The translations under genes were made by a program, and so were the position numbers. Shown here one piece after another: positions 21,391-37,021 of a stretch of DNA of 64,000 nucleotides; within the stretch, counting starts at the first letter, position 1; each line of letters begins with the position of its first letter. The DNA lies in assembly GCF_013426205.1 (NCBI RefSeq), contig NC_089422.1, forward strand, positions 9,141,001-9,205,000, given 5' to 3'. The notes under the pieces were generated by a model. That model saw only the letters and a list, made by a program, of their open reading frames with translations, had not been told where the DNA came from and ran no database searches. The DNA comes from Metarhizium brunneum. Lineage: Eukaryota > Ascomycota > Sordariomycetes > Hypocreales > Clavicipitaceae.

Positions 21391-23431
21391 TTATTCGGGC
21401 TCTGACGCGACATGAATCACCCTAGCCTCCTGTCGCAAGTACCACCACTCCAACTTGCCATGCCAAGGAATCTCTTGCCATGATTGCGCGCCGTCAACGA
21501 CTTGCCGTCCGTTGAGTCGAACCTCACTGACATATTTCTTGTCGCGTTCTATCTCTCCTTGCCTAAGCCACATTGGCAGCTCTGGTCGTATGGCTACAGT
21601 GTCCAGTGTCCAGTCCAATCGATACTGACCGACACAGGCACGAGTTCCGTCATGGTATTGGAGCAACATGCCTATGATGGGTTGGTGTCGAAGACGCTTA
21701 CCACGGCATGGCGTTACTGCGGCAACATTCTCCAGTCGACAGCACGAGTAAAGATGCGTTTGACCAAATCGATGGGGGATAGAGTTTGGCATCCAAAACT
21801 TTGAGTTGGTCGATTTTTCCCAGCAGCTTGGAATCGTGGCCTGCACCCCTACGTACCTAACTCGCTGCCCGTCTCGTACGCTGTCTACCTCGTTAACGTA
21901 TACTTTTGAGGGTGAAGTTCCAATCTCATGGACTCGGGAATAGGTATGCCGAGGACTGGGGATCTTTCCCAAAATCGATGCTCGGCCGCGGTTAGTGACG
22001 AGCTATATTGAGTTATTAACTTTGTCTCTTCATGTTGCGACATCGCACACGCATTGCCTCACCATCAACGTTGTAGGCCAATGCAGCTGGCTTGGCGGCC
22101 GAAGTGTGCACCGCAGAATCCCAATCTCTTTGACGTATTCTCCCGGATCTACAGGCATGTATATCCACGTTAGATCCTTGCAAATAATGTCTGCATCATG
22201 GTAGAAATGCCGGCTTGCTGTTTGGCGGTGTGCCTGCAACTTTATGACCTGGCGTCGGAAAATAGCAATAAAATACCCCTGGACATGTGGCGCATTGAAT
22301 TCGACATGGCTCATTCTCAATCCTCGGGGCGGAAAGGTGGAAATTTTGAGTCCTTCGAGGTCTATCACTTTGCATTCCGTGGCTGGCTCCGGCCAAGCAG
22401 GGCCGCGGATGGAACCATCTGTTGCATCTTGTTCCATCCCATCCATGATGCCCCTGACCTTCAACCCCTGAATGCGTGTTGGTAAGCCTGTCCGTCCTCT
22501 CCATGGTGGCAAACTCACATCAGATACAGCCAGGATATGTCGAAGTCCCTGCTGGCGTCGAAGCTCCACCCACCATACGTTGTCAGCCGTCTGCTGAGAA
22601 TCACTTCTGGGAGCGCACACGTGAACCCCTCGGATGCCCAGGTGATCATACTCCAAGAATATCTTGCGTACGATCTGGCCCGGGTGCGGGGAATGGATAT
22701 GCTTGCAGTCCAGACGGGCTCCCTGGGGCGCCTTGTTGTGAAGAGACTGGACATAGGTGCTACCCTCAATGCGTACATAGGACGCATACACGTCCTGCTC
22801 AAGGTCAATGGTGACGGTGTTGGGAACAGTCGGCGCAGTATGCACCAGGTGATGCAAATTGACCACGGCGTACTCCCGAACAAGGTCCCGCGCAACCAGG
22901 CGACGCAGCTCTGGTGGAAGTGTGGCTAATGCGCCTGATGTCGTTCGACGCTCCAGGAGATTCAGGATGTATGCTGTTCGTTTTCGTTGCAGAGAAAAGG
23001 CTGGAGTGTAGTCGCTATACATGGAATCCACGAGTAGATGCGATGTCTGGCCAAACTTGGCCGAGTAGAAGGCGTAGCACGAGGTGTGGAAGCAAAGGAT
23101 CCCCGGCTGGCACCAGCAGCCTCGCTTGGTGCAGGCGATGTGAATCGTCACATGCCCATCTACATGTGTCCCATTCTGCGCGAACGGAAAAGAAACCAGA
23201 TTTCTGGCCTTGGTGTCTCTTAGGTCTGACAATTCGCACCGTGAGACACATGCGACTCAACTGCGCGGACGGGGACACCCAACATACCTGCGGTGACGGA
23301 CTCTCCATCGCGAAACCAAAACTGGCAGAGTCTGCAAAGTGCGCTAGAGACACAGAATGGTTGGCCATGGACGTCCATTGAGTTTCGTTGACCGTTGTTG
23401 CTTCCGCGTCGGCTGGCCGCGATGACGACAT
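21391..23431 (-). CDS. Hypothetical protein with Cys-rich N-terminus and F-box-like motif
   Basis: Modelled with three exons: 23431-23288, 23208-22063 and 22002-21391, about 633 aa. The intron at 22003-22062 has clear GTGAGG and ATATAG ends. The first intron's acceptor (23209-23210) is the only one that keeps frame, but is less certain. Residues 74-92 contain C-x4-C-x-C-x5-C-x4-C with a His, plausibly a small zinc-binding knuckle. Around residues 140-165 LATLPPELRRLVARDLV resembles an F-box helix. The rest, Trp- and His-rich, matches nothing that I recognise. Expanded families with this layout (Cys cluster, F-box-like helix, long beta-rich C-terminus) occur in Hypocreales; their role is unknown. 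Confidence 0.6.
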
Positions 23432-24425
23432 GGAATGTGAGGCTGTGGTTTGCAGGCCTCGGGGTATTTTATATCTGGACTAGCCTGGGCTGCTTCTTTT
23501 TGGCTTACTCAACAGGGAACTTGCCTCGTGTACTCCGTAAGTACCTAGTAGGCGGCAGGTAAAAACGTTACATCATGACATCGCGACTTCCGATCTTATG
23601 ACGATGGCCCTGCAATCAAACCCACTCAAACCGCGATATCCAATTGCCCGTCTTTCAAACTGTCTTCCGCGGACAATAGCCATTTCAAAAATCCCACCAG
23701 TTCAGAATTGTATGTAGGGTAGGGATTATGCACCCCAAAGACGTGTCTCCACGAGACTCCAGGCTAATGTGGGCCCGGTGGATCGTACGTTGAGTAACCA
23801 AGTGCCAGTATTGTAGAAGCGGGTCCTGCCCACTGCTCGCATTGATTGGCTTATTTTCGCTATTCTGCCCCTTGGTCGTTGCACTACTGTCACCACAGCA
23901 ACCATATTTATCCTCAGCCACCCGCGCAGCGGCAGCAGCTGGCAAGGGTCGAACAACAAACGAATAGACGTCACCAAGTGGGTGCTTGCATTCGTGCATT
24001 CGTGCACTCGTCCCGTGCAATGCGATACAATCACGCTCTTGCTTCTCTTGCTCTTCAACTCGACCTCGTCACCTCCATCCCCTTCTGCACATGTTTGTTT
24101 GCGTTTTGAACATTCTTCTGACCATTAGAATTTTTGTTTGGACGACACCATTGGCCATATCAAGTGATACCCGCTGGGAGATTTTTTTTTTTTTTTGGGT
24201 TCTTGTCGATTTCCGGGATTACTGGTTCTGAAACGAATGTGTTTACCCATACCGTTCACGAATCCACGCTGTACCAGACGGCCCGCTCAAACGCCCGTCG
24301 TGAATATATACCCCTTTACCGAGATTCTTTCATAAGGGGCCATCTGTCCACGCACCGGTGACGTGCACGCGATAGACGAAGCACACCTCACCAAAGACAA
24401 GCATCAGTCCCCGAAGCTCTGCAAT
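23432..24425. other. Divergent promoter region
   Basis: Spacer between the minus-strand hypothetical gene and kinesin-8. It contains a T-run at about 24182-24196 and a short direct repeat around ATTCGTGCATTCGTGCACTC (23993-24012). No gene was supported. Confidence 0.5.
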
Positions 24426-27400
24426 ATGGCGGCTGCGGGACAATCATCCATCACTGTTGCTGGTACGAGAACACGTCGTGCAAGACGCGCGAGAGCTACT
24501 TGCAATCATCACCATCAGCAAGGAACTAACGCAGTCATAGTTCGCGTACGGCCATTCACAATCAGGGAGGCAGCCCAACTGTATGTTGCGCCGACGACAA
24601 CCGCAATCGTTTGTAGACCGTGACCAGAGGCACTGACGAAGCATCAGACAAAAAACCGATGACAGCCCCGTCTTCCTCGGGGATGGCTCCCTCGCAGGCC
24701 CAGCCCCCAAGCTGCACCAGCGAGGTCTACGCAGCGTGATCAAGGTCGTAGATGACCGCTGTCTGTATGTGGCATCATTCCCTCATTGCACCACTATGCC
24801 TATGCTAATCCTCAGCAAAAGTGTTTTCGACCCCCCAGAGGACAACCCCGTGCAACGATTCTCCAGATCCGTCGTCCCCACGTCCAAAAAGGTCAAAGAC
24901 CAAGTCTTTGCGTTCGATCGCGTTTTCGACGAAAACACTACCCAGTCCGATGTCTATGAAGGGACAACCAAGAACCTATTAGACAGTGTCCTTGACGGCT
25001 ACAACGCCACTGTTTTCGCTTACGGCGCTACCGGCTGCGGAAAGACACATACCATCACTGGCACCGCTCAACATCCGGGTATTATCTTCCTGACCATGCA
25101 GGAGCTGTTCGAGAAAATCGACGAGCGAAGCCAGGAAAAGTCGACAGAGCTTAGCTTGAGTTACCTCGAAATATACAATGAAACAATTCGGGATCTTTTG
25201 GTCCCTGGTGGAAGCCAAGGTGGTCTGATGCTCAGGGAAGACAGCAACCAAGCTGTAACGGTCTTCGGTCTAACAAGCCATCACCCCAAGAATGTCCAAG
25301 AAGTCATGGACATGATTATCCAAGGCAACGAGTATCGAACCGTGTCGCCAACAGAAGCAAACGCCACGTCGTCTCGGTCGCACGCGGTATTGCAAATTAA
25401 TATATCTCAAAAGGACAGAAACGCCGACGTCAATGAACCGCATACCATGGCCACCCTCAGCATCATCGACTTGGCCGGATCTGAGCGTGCATCGGTGACG
25501 AAAAACCGCGGCGTGCGCCTGACCGAAGGCGCCAATATCAACAAATCTCTCCTGGCATTGGGCAGTTGCATCAATGCGCTTTGCGACAAGCGCCAGCGCG
25601 CCCATGTCCCCTATCGTAACAGTAAGCTCACTCGACTGCTAAAGTTTTCGCTAGGCGGAAACTGCAAGACAGTCATGATTGTGTGCGTATCCCCTTCTAG
25701 TGCCCACTTCGATGAGACGCAGAATACACTGCGCTATGCAAACAGGGCCAAGAACATCCAAACCAAGGTTACTCGCAACGTCTTCAACGTCAATCGCCAC
25801 GTCAAGGACTTCTTGGTTAAGATTGATGAACAGATGGCTCTCATCAATGAGCTCAAAGCGCAGCAGAAGGATGCGGAACAGTTGTTCTTTGCCAAATTCC
25901 GCAAGCAATGCGATAAGCGAGATGGCGTCGCTCGAGAAGGTGTGTTGCGCCTTCGCGCAGCTTACGACCACTCCGCTGCGGAGCGCCAGGAGCGCATTGC
26001 TACTATGAAGAAGCTCAAAGCCTTTGAGAGACGAATTGCCATGTTGACCGGTTGGATTGCTGCGTTTGATACCGTTTGCGAGCAGAGGGCAGATAACGAC
26101 TCTATGCCCCAGAACTTGATTTCTATTCGAAAGACTGCTCAAGGCATTCAGGTGGAGCTTGAAAACAGTCGCCAACATATTCACCAGAAGCTTGAAAAGG
26201 CAACGTGGGAGCGGGCAATCGATACCGCACTTTCCCACAGTCTGCAACAACTCGAAGGCCTAGAGGGCATCGACAGCGGCGAACATGCTACGTTGACCCG
26301 GGAGGCAGAGCTCCTCAAAGCCAACTTTGGTCGAGAAGCCTACCGTGAAGTCCTCGAGCAAGAAAAGCTCGGCGATGCAGCCATGATGCAAATGCTTCTT
26401 ACTGCCCAGTTCGAGATGCTAGCGTCGCTTTCCGATACTCTGGCCATGGATGAGGAGAGCGCTGTCGCTCAGGCGAAACAGATTATCCACAAACTTCTCG
26501 ACACGGGATATACTGCTGCGGGGCAGGTGGTGAAACCTGACGGTTCTCTTCCCGTGCTAGAAATCTTCCCGCCAACTCGGAAAGGCACACCGAAGCGGAA
26601 GAAGAGCCTTGGGGCGTACGTCAAACCCATTGCTCCTCTAGCGCTTGCTGCTGTTCAGAGCGAGCATGTGTTTGCTAGCCCGATGAAATCGTCGCCAAGA
26701 AGACGTAAGGTGCTTGGCACGGCGAAGAAGGGAATCAGCTTCACACCAGTCAAAAAATCCAAGCCCAGGAGTGTCCGATGGAGAGATGACGAAAGCGAAG
26801 ACGGAACTCTGGCCGATTTTGCAAACACACCGCAGCAGATGGACGCAACCCCTGATCAGTCGTCAGCAGAGAGGACCCCAATTCCGCCACCGCAACCAAC
26901 CTATCTTGTCGAGGATGAACAAAACCGCGAAACATCGAGCCCCAGGATTGAGGCGCCAGAGGAGGAACAGGCGGCCACACCAGCTTCCAAGCCGGGGCGA
27001 TTCCAGGCTGGTTTTCTATCAAAGACCCGAATGTCAGTGCAGCCACAAGGCTCACCATTGCTACAAGCCCCAATGCTCAGCCGAAGCGTGTCGTCCAGCT
27101 CCCCCAACTCTGGCAGGTTGTCGCCGCTGCGAACACTGGATGTCTCTAAGACGGGCAACTTGTCGCCGCCGTCATTGCCAGCCGCCCATCGCAGCAGGTT
27201 AAGTCCCCCGCAGCCGACATCGTTGAGGGGCATTGTGGACGAGAATAATCCCCCGATCCAAGGGACACCTAGCTCCGGCTCAGACTCTGAGTCGAGCATG
27301 ATTGATGTTCGCAAGCTGCGGAGTGCCATACAATCAGCCAAAGCTCGCAGGCCGAGTGCCTTGGGCGGAGTAGTCGCTGCTAATGGAAGACGCGTCTCGT

Positions 27401-27738
27401 CGATATCCACCATCCCCGAACGAGCTATGCCACGCCCTAGCATGCCGTCGGCGTTGGCCAGCAGCACAAATGGCATCTCGAGGGCTCGTCGTGGTAGCCT
27501 GGAACGACGGAAGAGCCCTCCGCTCACCTGCTCACCGCCCGAGTTTAAAGGCGACCGAAACCTGACCGCTGGCCAGGCTAGGCGGATGAACCTAGGAGGG
27601 AGTGTCCGACTGGAGAGTACAGCAAGTAGCCCGCGAGACGGCTTGAAAGAGGCACCACGTCGCGTTACTATTAGTGTCGGGTCGACGCCTGCCTCTCATC
27701 GACGCCAGGAGACCAGAGGAGCTACGGCATGGCGATAA
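24426..27738 (+). CDS. Kinesin-8 family motor protein (KIP3/KipB type)
   Basis: Four exons: 24426-24462, 24535-24580, 24648-24764 and 24822-27738, giving 1038 aa. The last acceptor could also be 24815, adding two residues. The N-terminal motor domain has IVRVRPF at the start, P-loop GATGCGKT at about 135-142, switch I NATSSRSH at about 247-254 and switch II DLAGSE at about 283-288. The neck and following coiled coil read YANRAKNIQTKVTRN and VKDFLVKIDEQMALINEL. Kinesin-8 motors walk to microtubule plus ends and promote shortening, which acts in mitotic spindle length and nuclear positioning. The C-terminal 400 residues are disordered, Ser/Pro/Arg-rich, with several SP/TP sites suited to Cdk phosphorylation. 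Tail-to-tail with the copper transporter gene. Confidence 0.93.
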
Positions 27739-28322
27739 GCCCGTGTTCAACAAGAACATCATCCTTAACTATGTAGATTTTTCCTTGTTTCTCTCTCTTC
27801 TCCTTGATCCAGCCGTCTTTTGCACAGGGCTGTGTTGGACGACGCGGTTGCGATTTCATTTTGGCAGAGGCATACTGGCGTTTGGATCATACAATGAATG
27901 AGTTTTGTATTTTCCGTAGAAGAATGGCATAGCTGTTAATTTACTCTTGATATAATTTTCTACTGAAGTGGACTAATTTGGATTCTGCAACTATATATTT
28001 GAAGCATAATGACGAGGCAACTATTGCGTCTTGGGGGTATAAGCAGCGTTGAGAATGCAACGTCCATCGCCTGCTCTGCACTTGTAGTGCTCCAGAGCTA
28101 CATATATCTACCATCTCGGGCATGCGCTTCTAAATCATTCGTACTGCGTATTTCCATAATGCTGCGGCATTCAAACATTGGATATCTTCTGGTTCTGTTA
28201 CGTCGTATTACATGTACTGTTTGTTGTTGTTGTTGTAGACTAGGGACGATGGCGGGGTTCTCCTGTTCGCGAAGCAAGTCGTCCTGAGAGGTTTTCTTTG
28301 CCAAAAATGCCTTGTTGAGCAA
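27739..28322. other. Convergent 3' spacer
   Basis: Lies between the stop codons of kinesin-8 and the Ctr gene and should hold both polyadenylation regions. A GTT trinucleotide run (about 28219-28236) is visible. No gene was seen. Confidence 0.5.
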
Positions 28323-29228
28323 TTACCCGCAGCAGACGGTGGCTTCCTGGGCGGCGCTCGTTTGTTGACCGCTGCCGAGTTTGGCGTAAGTCATGGGAAG
28401 TGACGGAGTGCATGCACTGCAGATTGTGTAGAGGAGGAGAGGACGTACCCGAGGGGAAGAGTTTCCCACTGGAAGATGAAGGCGCCGAAGAATGAGCCGA
28501 GGAAGATGCACAGGATGATGTAGCCGTTGTAGTACATGGCCAACTGTGGTTTGGTTAGCATTTTGCAAAGCATTTTCGAGCAGGATGACACCCCCCCGCC
28601 CCCCCCCCAACACACACACAGACACACACGCACGCACACACGCATGCAAGGACAACGTACCAGCATCAGAATGTAGGCAACGACAAAGGCTAGCAGGTGC
28701 AAAAACGCCCGGATGCCCTGCTGCAACACGTTTGGTCGAAACGGAGGGACCACGGCGCACGAGGTGATGGCCGCGCCCTCCTTGCTGCCGACGGAACCGG
28801 TGGCTGCTGCGGCGGCAGGGCTAGCCGAGGACTGGAACTTGGATACGTGCTGGCGGACGAGAAATCTGTCGTATTCCTTGATGGAGCGGCGGAGGAACTC
28901 GAGGACCATGCCGAGGAGGAAGACGCCGATGCAGGAGCCGGCGAACATGCCGGTGGATGTGATTTGCCATTCGGACGAGAGGAAGCATGAGCCGACGGTG
29001 TTGAGGTTGAAGAGCATCTGAGGGATTCCATGTTAGTCACTGGACTGTGGTCTCGCCGGATGGGGATTTTGGGAGGAGGGGGTTGAGTCGTACGGAAATC
29101 TTGCATCCGTTGCCCATGCCCTCCATGTCGTGGCCGTGGCTGTGGCTGTCGGCAGTTGAGGTTGGCATGGACATGGCGGTCGGGGTGCCAGTCATGCCCA
29201 TGTGCATGGTAGAATGATCCATATCCAT
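28323..29228 (-). CDS. Ctr-type copper transporter
   Basis: Four exons: 29228-29094, 29017-28661, 28543-28449 and 28371-28323, giving 211 aa. The extracellular N-terminus is rich in Met and His (MDMDHSTMHMGM, then HSHGHDMEGMG), the usual Cu(I)-collecting motif. Three transmembrane segments follow: TM1 (about 62-82), TM2 carrying the essential MxxxM copper filter, formed across the second splice junction as MLLAM, and TM3 with GxxxG (LGSFFGAF). The C-terminus ends Val-Cys-Cys-Gly, a metal-binding Cys pair as in the Ctr HCH/CxC tail. Family members import Cu(I) as trimers in the plasma or vacuolar membrane. The intron between exons 2 and 3 holds CA-rich low-complexity sequence. Confidence 0.92.
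28590..28647. repeat. Poly-C plus CA-rich low-complexity tract inside the Ctr intron
   Basis: A C-run broken by one G (28591-28608) followed by an imperfect CA/CG dinucleotide tract. It lies wholly within the Ctr intron 28544-28660, so its length can vary without touching the protein. Confidence 0.85.
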
Positions 29229-30611
29229 TGTGAATGTGCGTTGCGATGGTGCTCAATGTATGTATGGTGTTGTGAGGCTGGGTCTATGATGGTGTGGGCG
29301 TGTAGAGAGCGAGACTAAGAGGGGTCAGGTTTCCCAGCCCAAGGCAGAGGCAGGCCCGGCCGATCTTATAGCAGCAGGTAAGGCAAGGCTCATGGGCCAA
29401 AAATATCTCCTGTGTACGAGTAACGGACCACAGAGTCGTGTCTGACGATGCTTCGGTGCTGCCCCGGCCACGGAACTTTATTGACTCGCCGGGCCTTGGT
29501 GAAACCTTGAGTCGGGAGTGGTGAGTCGTGTGTAAACTAGCGCAATCTGCGCTTCTGGCAGACCGGGAAGGCCTGTGCTTCATGGTTTCGTTTTGTTTGG
29601 TCTTGTGGGGAGAGATGCGACCAGCCGTTGGGCTTGGGTCGTCGGCTGTTATGAGGTGATGCTGAGAGTATTTGAGCAAATTTCCTGGTCGTGCAAGCTG
29701 TGGTATTGGATTGAAGGAGTGCAGCTGTGGAGATTTTGGCTGGGGTGCGAAAATGCCAAGTCTCTGGTGGACAAGGTGGTGCAGCTGGATTCAGAAGGAA
29801 CGAAGGGCGAGGTAGGGATTTGATTGGTGAAAAGCGGGACGCCAGTGTCGGGAGTCGGCTGTCAGGATTTTGGGCGTCGATTGCCTCAACCTCTGAATTT
29901 TGCATCCCTCCAAGGCGTCCACGTGAGGTGAATTCGGAATTTCCATCCTGTCCACGACAACTGGTGATGCGTCATGGGCGTTCGTGTCATGCATGGTTAG
30001 AATTCATGCTCATCTCTTTTCGCAGGGTACAGAATGTACACACATTTGCGCCATCACTTTCTCATGTAATAGCCGTATCAGGTCTCAATCCACGGACTCG
30101 TTCTTGGCCTCTTTTCTCCAACGTCCAGAATGCGCCCACTGTATGACGAAACACGGCAAGCTATAACGCGATGGCGCAAAGTACAAGTGCAGGACCAACG
30201 CCGATGCGGTTCATCATGAGCAATGCAAAAACTAGTTCCTCCAACCGCAAACAAACACCTGGCTAGTTTCAAGCTTCCGCTGGCTACCGCAACGGGGGCA
30301 AGGCGGCCAGCACGGGTGGTGGTATCTCCGATGACACGGTTAATTGCAGTCTGGTGCTTTGCAAGCATCTCACGGCTATAGAGTTGCGTAGTTGTTCAAC
30401 GCAGTGCACGGGCAAAACCATCGCGATACCCCCATTCGCATTAGGGCAGCGCACCTCGTAGCTTGTACGCAGCCGCACTACATACAAGTCAATCAAGATT
30501 ATCAAGACATATCACAATGTATTGGCGAGACTAGTGGTCTTCCACGCCCAGCGGCAAGCAATGCATGGCAGGAATCTTCTGAATCTAGTTCGCAGTGGCC
30601 ACAGTCCATTT
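29229..30611. other. Ctr promoter and spacer
   Basis: The proximal part is the Ctr upstream region on the minus strand. It holds one TTTGCTCA word (minus strand, 29673-29680), listed separately. No gene was supported in the remainder. Confidence 0.5.
29673..29680 (-). promoter_or_regulatory. Candidate copper-response element upstream of Ctr
   Basis: TTTGCTCA read in the gene's direction, about 445 bp before the start codon, equals the Mac1-type consensus TTTGC(T/G)CA described in yeast copper-regulated promoters. A single 8-base match can occur by chance, and Hypocreales use related but diverged regulators. Confidence 0.25.
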
Positions 30612-31565
30612 GAGGGCGTCTGGGACGTTGGGCGACTCATCCGCGAGATAGGGGGAATCATTCCCATAATCACCAAGGGGCCCAACAACAGTGTCAGCTT
30701 CTTCCATTGCTGCCATGTGTCTTAATGACCCCGATTTTGCTAACCATGCTTAGTATTTCCATGTCAAAACTTCCAACATGCCCGACATGGCTGCTCGTCT
30801 AGCTCGCGGCCATGTCAACATGCCAGATTTCGACGGGTTAACTATCGAGATACAGGCCGAGGAGGTTTGTTTCGAGGTAGCCGTCTACAACTTTCTGCGA
30901 TGGGAGACGGAGATCTTGGCGTCTCGTCTGCTGTACCCTTGCGTACTGGTTCAGCACCAAGGGCCAAAACTTGTCATTCCTCGGGACCTCAGTGGTCGTC
31001 AGCTGTTTGTCTTTGAGAGCTTTGAAGGGGAGAATGATGTTTGGACGGATCTCACCCTTTTAATAAGGTGTGCTACCCCCCGTTCTTCAACAGCGCACCC
31101 TCGCCAACTCTTCCCAATAGCTCCTACTTCTTGGCGACTGTTCGGAACGAAGGTGACATGATCGGATGGGAGGAAGACGAGGAGACGGTCGGACACATTG
31201 CTTTAGCGGCCAGGCAGTCTCATTTGCGCGCAGTCCCGCCAATACTCTATTTGGCATTCACAAAATGACCATCACAAAGAAGGAGAATGGCCGAGTGCAT
31301 GTTACGTCGCTGTAAAACTGACAAACAGGCTGCATATGGCTTTCCATTGCCTCTGATCCTTTGGTGGCAGCCGGCCCCGTCGATTTAATTACGAACAGGC
31401 AAGGCGCTCCCTCCATCCCAAGGCTACTGAAAGACGCGGCTCGTGCCGCGCCGGGCTACGAAGTGGCCATCCTGGTAGAAAGACTTCCGCTACCTGTTGT
31501 ATGCGCTGCGAGACTGGCGTGGCAGCAACTCGGAGGAGTTCTTCGGTGCCTTGGAAGAGGGCTGA
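30612..31565 (+). pseudogene. Decayed PK/APH-like phosphotransferase (fungal kinase-like family)
   Basis: Pieces of one protein family appear in order but in different frames. VWDVGRLIREIGG and ITKGPNN lie near 30612-30690. MAARLARGHVNMPDFDGL up to GENDVWTDL is in one long frame (30778-31060). EGDMIGWEEDEETVGHIA lies in the next frame (about 31150-31200). FGIHKMTITKKENG, SDPLVAAGPVDLI (about 31348-31390) and a terminal ALRDWRGSNSEEFFGALEEG (to 31565) follow with further frame changes. In intact relatives these parts form a kinase-fold protein of about 450-500 aa. The segment bearing the catalytic HGDFG motif is deleted down to FGIH. At least three frameshifts and two deletions make a working product impossible. 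Confidence 0.8.
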
Positions 31566-32202
31566 AAAATATATGACAGAACTGGAGGCTCCCTGAATCG
31601 TGGCACCAAGCTTGACTCACTCTTCCAGAGAGCTACGCGTGTCGAATTGGTCTTGGTCTCTCTGTACTGTCCATTTTGGCCGAGACGACATAAGCTATAA
31701 GCTGTACGCCCGGGACCATTCAGCGAATACCGGCCCGCCATAACCGCTAATGCATTGATGGAGCGCATGAACCGGGCGGCGAAATGGGAGGACCCGAGTT
31801 GTTTGGGATTCACGGAATGTAAAGCCAAGATAGTAAGCAGACTGTAAGGGATAAACAAGCATCAGTTGAAGAAGAGACTGAGGTCAAGATGATCGATCTA
31901 TGAAGGGTTGGTCGATCGGGGCGGCGCCAACCCTCACAGACTACAAGAAATGATGACATCTCAAGCAACGGACTGACGTATAATCCAATTGACAACATGG
32001 CCGTAATTTTTGACTGTGCAAGTAGCCGCATACACCAGCGATAAGTAGAAATCTTGACCGCGTAAATGCAGTTATCTCGATATCTCTCAACTTTAGCATA
32101 CATTGCCATGGCATATCTGCACAAATATTCACTGCGCCGTGATCTGTCTGGTAATTACCACTGGGAAAGCCTCTGTGGACGTGCACTCCCCAACCATATC
32201 CA
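31566..32202. other. Intergenic region
   Basis: Spacer after the kinase pseudogene and downstream of the minus-strand hydrolase. Nothing recognised. Confidence 0.5.
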
Positions 32203-33189
32203 TCAGTTCACGCCAGCAAACCAGGCCGCAATTTCCGCCACATTGTGATCGACAATGTCCGGCTGCTCATAATGCTGGAAATGAGACACGCCATTGTCCC
32301 AAACGAGCTTCTTGTTCTTCGTGGGGATAGAGTCATAGTGGCGCTTCGCAGACGCCGCGTTCATGCAGTTATCTCCGTGAATAATCAACGCAGGCTTTGT
32401 GAGCTTGGCCACCCCGTCCACGGTACTATAGCCAAAGTGATCGACGTCACTCATGACGGCGTACCGGTTGTCAAAGTTCTTGAGAGTCCACGGGCCGTAC
32501 CACGACCAGGCAACCGGGCCCGGCAGCCCAGCGAGCGAACCGACCTCCGGATCGGCGGCCTTCGGGTCGACCAGCGGCTGGTACACGACCTCGCCCGTCT
32601 TGTCGTACAACTCGCGGGCTTTCCGGGCCCGTTCCAGCCTGGCCTTGTAGAGGGCCTCGCCCTGTTCCTGGGTGGGCATCTTCATCGAGCCCACGTCTAC
32701 GCCGGGCTCGGGGTTGACACAGCCCGAGCAAATCATCCAAATGTCGGTTTCGCGGTCCCGGTAGTAGCCTGTTACGGAGGCGACGCCGCGAACTCGCTGG
32801 TCGTAGGAGGCAATGTCGAGGCATTCCGGGCCGCCCTGGCAGATGCCGACCAGGAACAGTCGGTTGCTGTCAACGTCTGGCAGGCTTTGGAGATAGTCCA
32901 GTCCGGCTACCACGTCTTCGTTTTTCATTTTGGGATTCTCCAGCCGGCGCGGCTGTCCGGTGCTCTCGCCGACGGTCCGAGGGTCGAAGATCAGGGCGGC
33001 GTAGCCCTCGTCGGCAAGTCGTGTGGCGTACTGCAAGGGCGCCTGCTCTTTGATGAAGGAATACGGCCCGAGAAGGACGACGCCGGGGGGGTTGCTGACA
33101 TTGGTTGGCTTGTAGAGAATGCCGGCGATTGTCTCCCCGTTGGATGGGTAGGTGACCTTCTGCACCTTATAATTGCCGTGGGAGACCAT
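32203..33189 (-). CDS. Alpha/beta hydrolase with cysteine nucleophile
   Basis: Single exon, 328 aa. It has a core alpha/beta-hydrolase layout: strand and oxyanion region GVVLLGPYSF (about 36-45), nucleophile elbow GICQGG at residues 115-120 with Cys117 in the place of serine, acid Asp273 (IIHGDNC) and base His303 (NGVSHFQHYE). Cys at the elbow is known in dienelactone hydrolases and in some fungal polyketide transferases and transacylases; most esterases have Ser. No signal peptide, so it is probably cytosolic. Substrate unknown. No secondary-metabolism neighbours are present, which weakens a biosynthetic assignment. A 332-aa antisense frame is a shadow. Confidence 0.85.
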   Translation of the reverse strand: MVSHGNYKVQKVTYPSNGETIAGILYKPTNVSNPPGVVLLGPYSFIKEQAPLQYATRLADEGYAALIFDPRTVGESTGQPRRLENPKMKNEDVVAGLDYLQSLPDVDSNRLFLVGICQGGPECLDIASYDQRVRGVASVTGYYRDRETDIWMICSGCVNPEPGVDVGSMKMPTQEQGEALYKARLERARKARELYDKTGEVVYQPLVDPKAADPEVGSLAGLPGPVAWSWYGPWTLKNFDNRYAVMSDVDHFGYSTVDGVAKLTKPALIIHGDNCMNAASAKRHYDSIPTKNKKLVWDNGVSHFQHYEQPDIVDHNVAEIAAWFAGVN

Positions 33190-37021
<3,832 letters not shown>

